From Kordiimonas pumila (GTDB lineage Bacteria > Pseudomonadota > Alphaproteobacteria > Sphingomonadales > Kordiimonadaceae), in contig NZ_CP061205.1 of the NCBI RefSeq assembly GCF_015240255.1, forward strand, positions 3,830,501-3,894,500: a DNA stretch of 64,000 nucleotides, read 5' to 3'. The translations under genes and the position numbers were made by a program. The number at the start of each line of letters is the position of its first letter. Within the stretch, counting starts at the first letter, position 1. Under the pieces are notes generated by a model. That model was given only the letters and a program-made list of their open reading frames with translations, was not told the origin of the DNA and ran no database searches. Shown one piece after another: positions 61,567 to 64,000 of this stretch.

Positions 61567-63415
61567 CCGGTGTCTCCCCGAGATTGATATAGGCCTCGAG
61601 CCCCTCCTCAAACGCGCCTTTAAGCTGGCCTTCTGTCAGCACTGCAAGCTCGCCGTAATATTCACTGAGGTCGATATCCGCGAAGTTGAGCGCCTGAAAC
61701 TGCTCTGGCGTAAACCCTTCGCAGCGTGGTTCTTTGGGCGTTCCCCAGCCAGAAAACCCTTTAAGCTGCGCGCGGCCCTGTTCGTGAATGATGCGGCCAA
61801 GCTTACTGTTGAAGCAGCAGTGGCTCTTCACCTTCTGGATGCAGCCGATAAAGGGGAGCTTGGCGCTGCAATAGGTGCCGACATAGTGACAGAGGCCTGA
61901 CCCCGCGAGCATCCCCGTCTCCATATCCTGCTGATCACAGCCAAGCCCCAAAAGTTCAGAAAACAGATAAGCGGCTCCGACGGCAAGGAAGGCTGGACCA
62001 GCGGCGGACGCCATAGCGGCTGTGCCAGCACTTGCTGCACTGGCGGCACTGGCCCCAGAAGAGAAAGCCGCGAAGGCTGCGGACGCCCCTTCAAAAATAA
62101 CTGAAGCGGTGCCTGCAAGCACAGCCGCCGGAAGCGCGCCGCCTGTGTCGCTGATAATCTTGCCCCGGTTTTTGCAGCAGTCCTTAAAGAGGGTTAAAAG
62201 CCCGGCCTTCTGGCAGTCCATCCCGCGCCCGGTGAAGACCTGCACCTCGTCGAGGCAAGCACCTGACGCGTCCCTCTGACCATCATTTCCATAGGCGGCA
62301 CGCGGGTTCTGTGTATCCTCAATCGGGAAACTGTTTGTATCAACGCAGAAGGTATCCGAGCAGCGGCTCACGCCGTCGCTCCCGACACGGCAGTCCTCCA
62401 CCCCTTCAAGGGGGCATTCGTCAGGCAAAGGCTCGTCGCGGCATTCACCCGGCAGTGTCACCGTCGTGCACTCGCCTGGCACCGTCTGGCTCGTACAGGT
62501 TCCCGGGATCACGATATCCCGGCAGTCCCCGGGAACAGCTTCATTGGTGCAAGCCCCCGGTATGGTTTCTGTGTGGCAGGCACCAGGCACTGTTTCTGTG
62601 CGGCAGGTCCCCGCCTCTCGTACCGTCCGGCACGCGCCGGGTACGGTTTCAGTGCGACACTGACCCGGCACCACTTCGGTCCGGCAAATATCCGGCTGGG
62701 GCACGCTCGTGCACACCCCCGGCACCCAGACGTTCCTGCAATTGACCTCGCTTGTCTGACTGGAGCAGGCCGCAAACTCCAGGCACTCTCTGCCGCGCCT
62801 CGTGCATCCTGGTATCCGGCGCGAGCACACCCTCCCAGCCGCCGTACATTCTGAACCGTCAAAGGGGCAGATAAAAATGGTTCTCGTGTCGCACTGGCGT
62901 TCATAGCTCCCTGGTGCGCACACTTCTTTTGGTGGCTGGGCCTCGCAGATACGCCGCGTCGTCGAAGGGTCACAGACGCGCCTTGTGGTATCAGGATCGC
63001 AGACCCTCACATCCCGGTCGGGATCACAGACCTCTCTCTCCGTATCCGGTTCACACACCTGCCGCGTGGTGTCCGGCTCGCATATACGGTTGATAATGTC
63101 GGGATCGCACTGACGGGTTGTTGTATCCGGCTCACAGGTCTCGATCACCTCATCCGGGGCGCAGCTTGTAACCTCGCTATCCGCTTCGCAGACCTGATGC
63201 ACGCGGTTCACAAGACACTCAGAAGCTGTCAGGGGGCAGACACCCTTATCACAGATGGCAATCTCGCCTTCGCCGTCATAGTCTCCGTCACTATTGAGGT
63301 CTATCCCGCAGTAAGAGCCGCCCTGGAGTTCCACGATGCTCTCAGCGCCCGCGAGGCTGTTCCAGACTAGAATAAAACAGAGACCTAGAGCGGCTGTTTG
63401 GTACCGGTTGTACAT
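61559..63415 (-). CDS. traN: F-type mating-pair stabilisation protein TraN
   Basis: Outer-membrane-associated adhesin of F-like transfer systems, 618 aa. Signal peptide (ALGLCFILVWNSLAGA), then two arrays of cysteine nonapeptides (Cys67-Cys175 and Cys226-Cys334, each 13 cysteines at exact nine-residue spacing). The conserved TraN C-terminus follows: CLDEVQVFTGRGMDCQKAG, DCCKNRG, and CSAKLPFIGCIQKVKSHCCFNSKLGRIIHEQGR. The arrays make it much richer in cysteine than its neighbours. It probably folds through many disulphides, with help from TraF. Confidence 0.93.
   Translation of the reverse strand: MYNRYQTAALGLCFILVWNSLAGAESIVELQGGSYCGIDLNSDGDYDGEGEIAICDKGVCPLTASECLVNRVHQVCEADSEVTSCAPDEVIETCEPDTTTRQCDPDIINRICEPDTTRQVCEPDTEREVCDPDRDVRVCDPDTTRRVCDPSTTRRICEAQPPKEVCAPGSYERQCDTRTIFICPFDGSECTAAGRVCSRRIPGCTRRGRECLEFAACSSQTSEVNCRNVWVPGVCTSVPQPDICRTEVVPGQCRTETVPGACRTVREAGTCRTETVPGACHTETIPGACTNEAVPGDCRDIVIPGTCTSQTVPGECTTVTLPGECRDEPLPDECPLEGVEDCRVGSDGVSRCSDTFCVDTNSFPIEDTQNPRAAYGNDGQRDASGACLDEVQVFTGRGMDCQKAGLLTLFKDCCKNRGKIISDTGGALPAAVLAGTASVIFEGASAAFAAFSSGASAASAASAGTAAMASAAGPAFLAVGAAYLFSELLGLGCDQQDMETGMLAGSGLCHYVGTYCSAKLPFIGCIQKVKSHCCFNSKLGRIIHEQGRAQLKGFSGWGTPKEPRCEGFTPEQFQALNFADIDLSEYYGELAVLTEGQLKGAFEEGLEAYINLGETPDD
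62414..62740 (-). repeat. Cysteine nonapeptide array 2 in traN
   Basis: Twelve 27-base units. Consensus C-R-T-E-T-V-P-G-A (for example CRTETVPGA appears twice exactly). The Cys and the Pro-Gly near the end are best kept. Confidence 0.9.
62891..63217 (-). repeat. Cysteine nonapeptide array 1 in traN
   Basis: Twelve 27-base units of consensus C-(E/D)-P-D-T-T-R-(R/Q)-V, 13 cysteines from residue 67 to 175. It differs in sequence from array 2 but has the same period and number of units. Confidence 0.9.
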
Positions 63416-64000
63416 ATCAAATCCTGACCTGCGAGCCGCATGGACTGCATGAGGGCCAGTGCCTGTGGAAACTCATTCAAGCATCCACATTCACTGACTA
63501 TGGTTTCGCCAGGACCGGCAGGACAAAGACCCGCCGCACAGTGATGATAGGTAAAGTGACCCGCTTCAGGGTCTGTGAGCAGATCACCGACCACCCCGGA
63601 CGATGACACCTCACTATCGGTTACAGACACACGTGTTTTACATATCTGCTGACACTCAGACACACCGTAGTCGCTATCAAAGGCATACCCCCTCGTGAGC
63701 GCTACTTTTGACCCGTCCTCCCCCAGTTGGATATCCGCAACCTGATCAACCGTCGAACCGCTGTAGATATGGGAAGCGCGGGTAAAATCAAACGTGAGAC
63801 CTCCCTCGTCTCCAATTTCACATTCATAGGTCCGCTCCCGCACAAACCATGGTTTGGTGAATGAGCGAGAACACTCGGCGCCGTACAGGGTCCGCGTCTC
63901 AGGAAGCGGTGTGAGGCCAGTCCGTCCCCTGTTTTTAAAAGTGTCGACGCCGTCAACCGTCTCCTCCAGAAACGCGCAGGCATCGTTTTCACTGTACGGT
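63385..64000 (-). CDS. Cys-rich conjugation-associated protein, N-terminus outside the window
   Basis: The frame is open to the right edge, beyond a GTG at 63843, so the protein begins outside the window. About 205 aa are visible. It contains regularly placed Cys (DACAFLEE, GAECSRSF, YECEIGDEGG, ECQQICKTRV, YHHCAAGLCPAGPGE, ECGCLNEF), as an exported disulphide-rich protein would. Its stop lies inside traN, 31 bases past that gene's start, so the two are coupled. It may be a TraN-like or TraU-region protein, but I cannot name it with confidence. Confidence 0.65.
   Translation of the reverse strand, partial: PYSENDACAFLEETVDGVDTFKNRGRTGLTPLPETRTLYGAECSRSFTKPWFVRERTYECEIGDEGGLTFDFTRASHIYSGSTVDQVADIQLGEDGSKVALTRGYAFDSDYGVSECQQICKTRVSVTDSEVSSSGVVGDLLTDPEAGHFTYHHCAAGLCPAGPGETIVSECGCLNEFPQALALMQSMRLAGQDLICTTGTKQPL

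Noticed and set aside
62900-63220. Short-period repeats considered as a CRISPR array
   Set aside because: The 27-base period is coding, without spacers of constant length between identical repeats; it is the nonapeptide array of TraN.

Overview
The window looks like an alphaproteobacterial replicon, probably a plasmid or an integrative conjugative element joined to catabolic DNA. The evidence is the family mix: TonB-dependent receptors, a PQQ alcohol dehydrogenase, Rieske and FadR-type catabolic genes, a MobF relaxase and an F-type (MPF_F) conjugation apparatus. Base composition is mixed: moderate in the catabolic half, clearly AT-richer at 30.4-35.8 kb and 49.5-52.1 kb, GC-richer in the transfer genes. 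No rRNA, tRNA or CRISPR array was recognised. The genus cannot be fixed from sequence alone.

Region 1 (1-15.9 kb) is catabolic. It holds the end of a hybrid sensor-type histidine kinase, then a periplasmic quinohaemoprotein alcohol dehydrogenase, a TonB receptor and an aldehyde dehydrogenase on the minus strand. These face a divergent AraC regulator and an operon of opine-dehydrogenase-like, 3-hydroxyacyl-CoA-dehydrogenase-like and MFS genes. A ketopantoate-reductase-like gene and an exported catalase-peroxidase follow. The same TTGA-TCAA palindrome occurs upstream of the aldehyde dehydrogenase/AraC pair and of the reductase.

Region 2 (16-30.4 kb) is bounded by insertion-sequence debris. It has an IS66 remnant and a complete IS481-family element on the left, and a second IS481 copy, truncated and fused to IS3 debris, on the right. 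Between them lies a second catabolic unit: RidA, Rieske oxygenase, PPOX flavoprotein, alpha/beta hydrolase and MFS, next to a FadR-type GntR gene, a TonB receptor and a metallo-beta-lactamase-fold hydrolase. A GTCTGACA operator stands before the RidA operon, before gntR and before the receptor. A MerR/CDF metal-efflux pair with a classic MerR operator, and the tail of another TonB receptor cut by the IS, complete the block.

Region 3 (30.4-35.8 kb) is the most striking. It is a tightly overlapping operon for a bacterial ubiquitin-like conjugation pathway: a protein with three ubiquitin-like domains, an E2-like protein, a JAMM/JAB peptidase, a ThiF/E1-like enzyme and a fifth membrane-anchored coiled-coil gene cut by an IS3 end. 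Divergent from it are an XRE regulator on a strong, apparently leaderless promoter, an ImmA/IrrE metallopeptidase and an exonuclease I-like nuclease. This looks like a defence island.

Region 4 (35.9-64 kb) is the transfer backbone. It carries plasmid accessory genes (DUF2958, VapBC, DUF6915, PcfJ-like, SSB, Toprim, DUF2493), a GntR regulator, a likely oriT, an RHH protein, a coupling protein and a MobF relaxase. Then come cargo inserted between two copies of the relaxase 3' end (an Abi gene with one in-frame TGA, a hipA-hipB pair with four evenly spaced operators, mazE and a broken mazF), AbiEi/AbiEii, and a minus-strand F-type operon (traN-trbC-signal peptidase-traF-traH-traG). TraN carries two arrays of cysteine nonapeptides.
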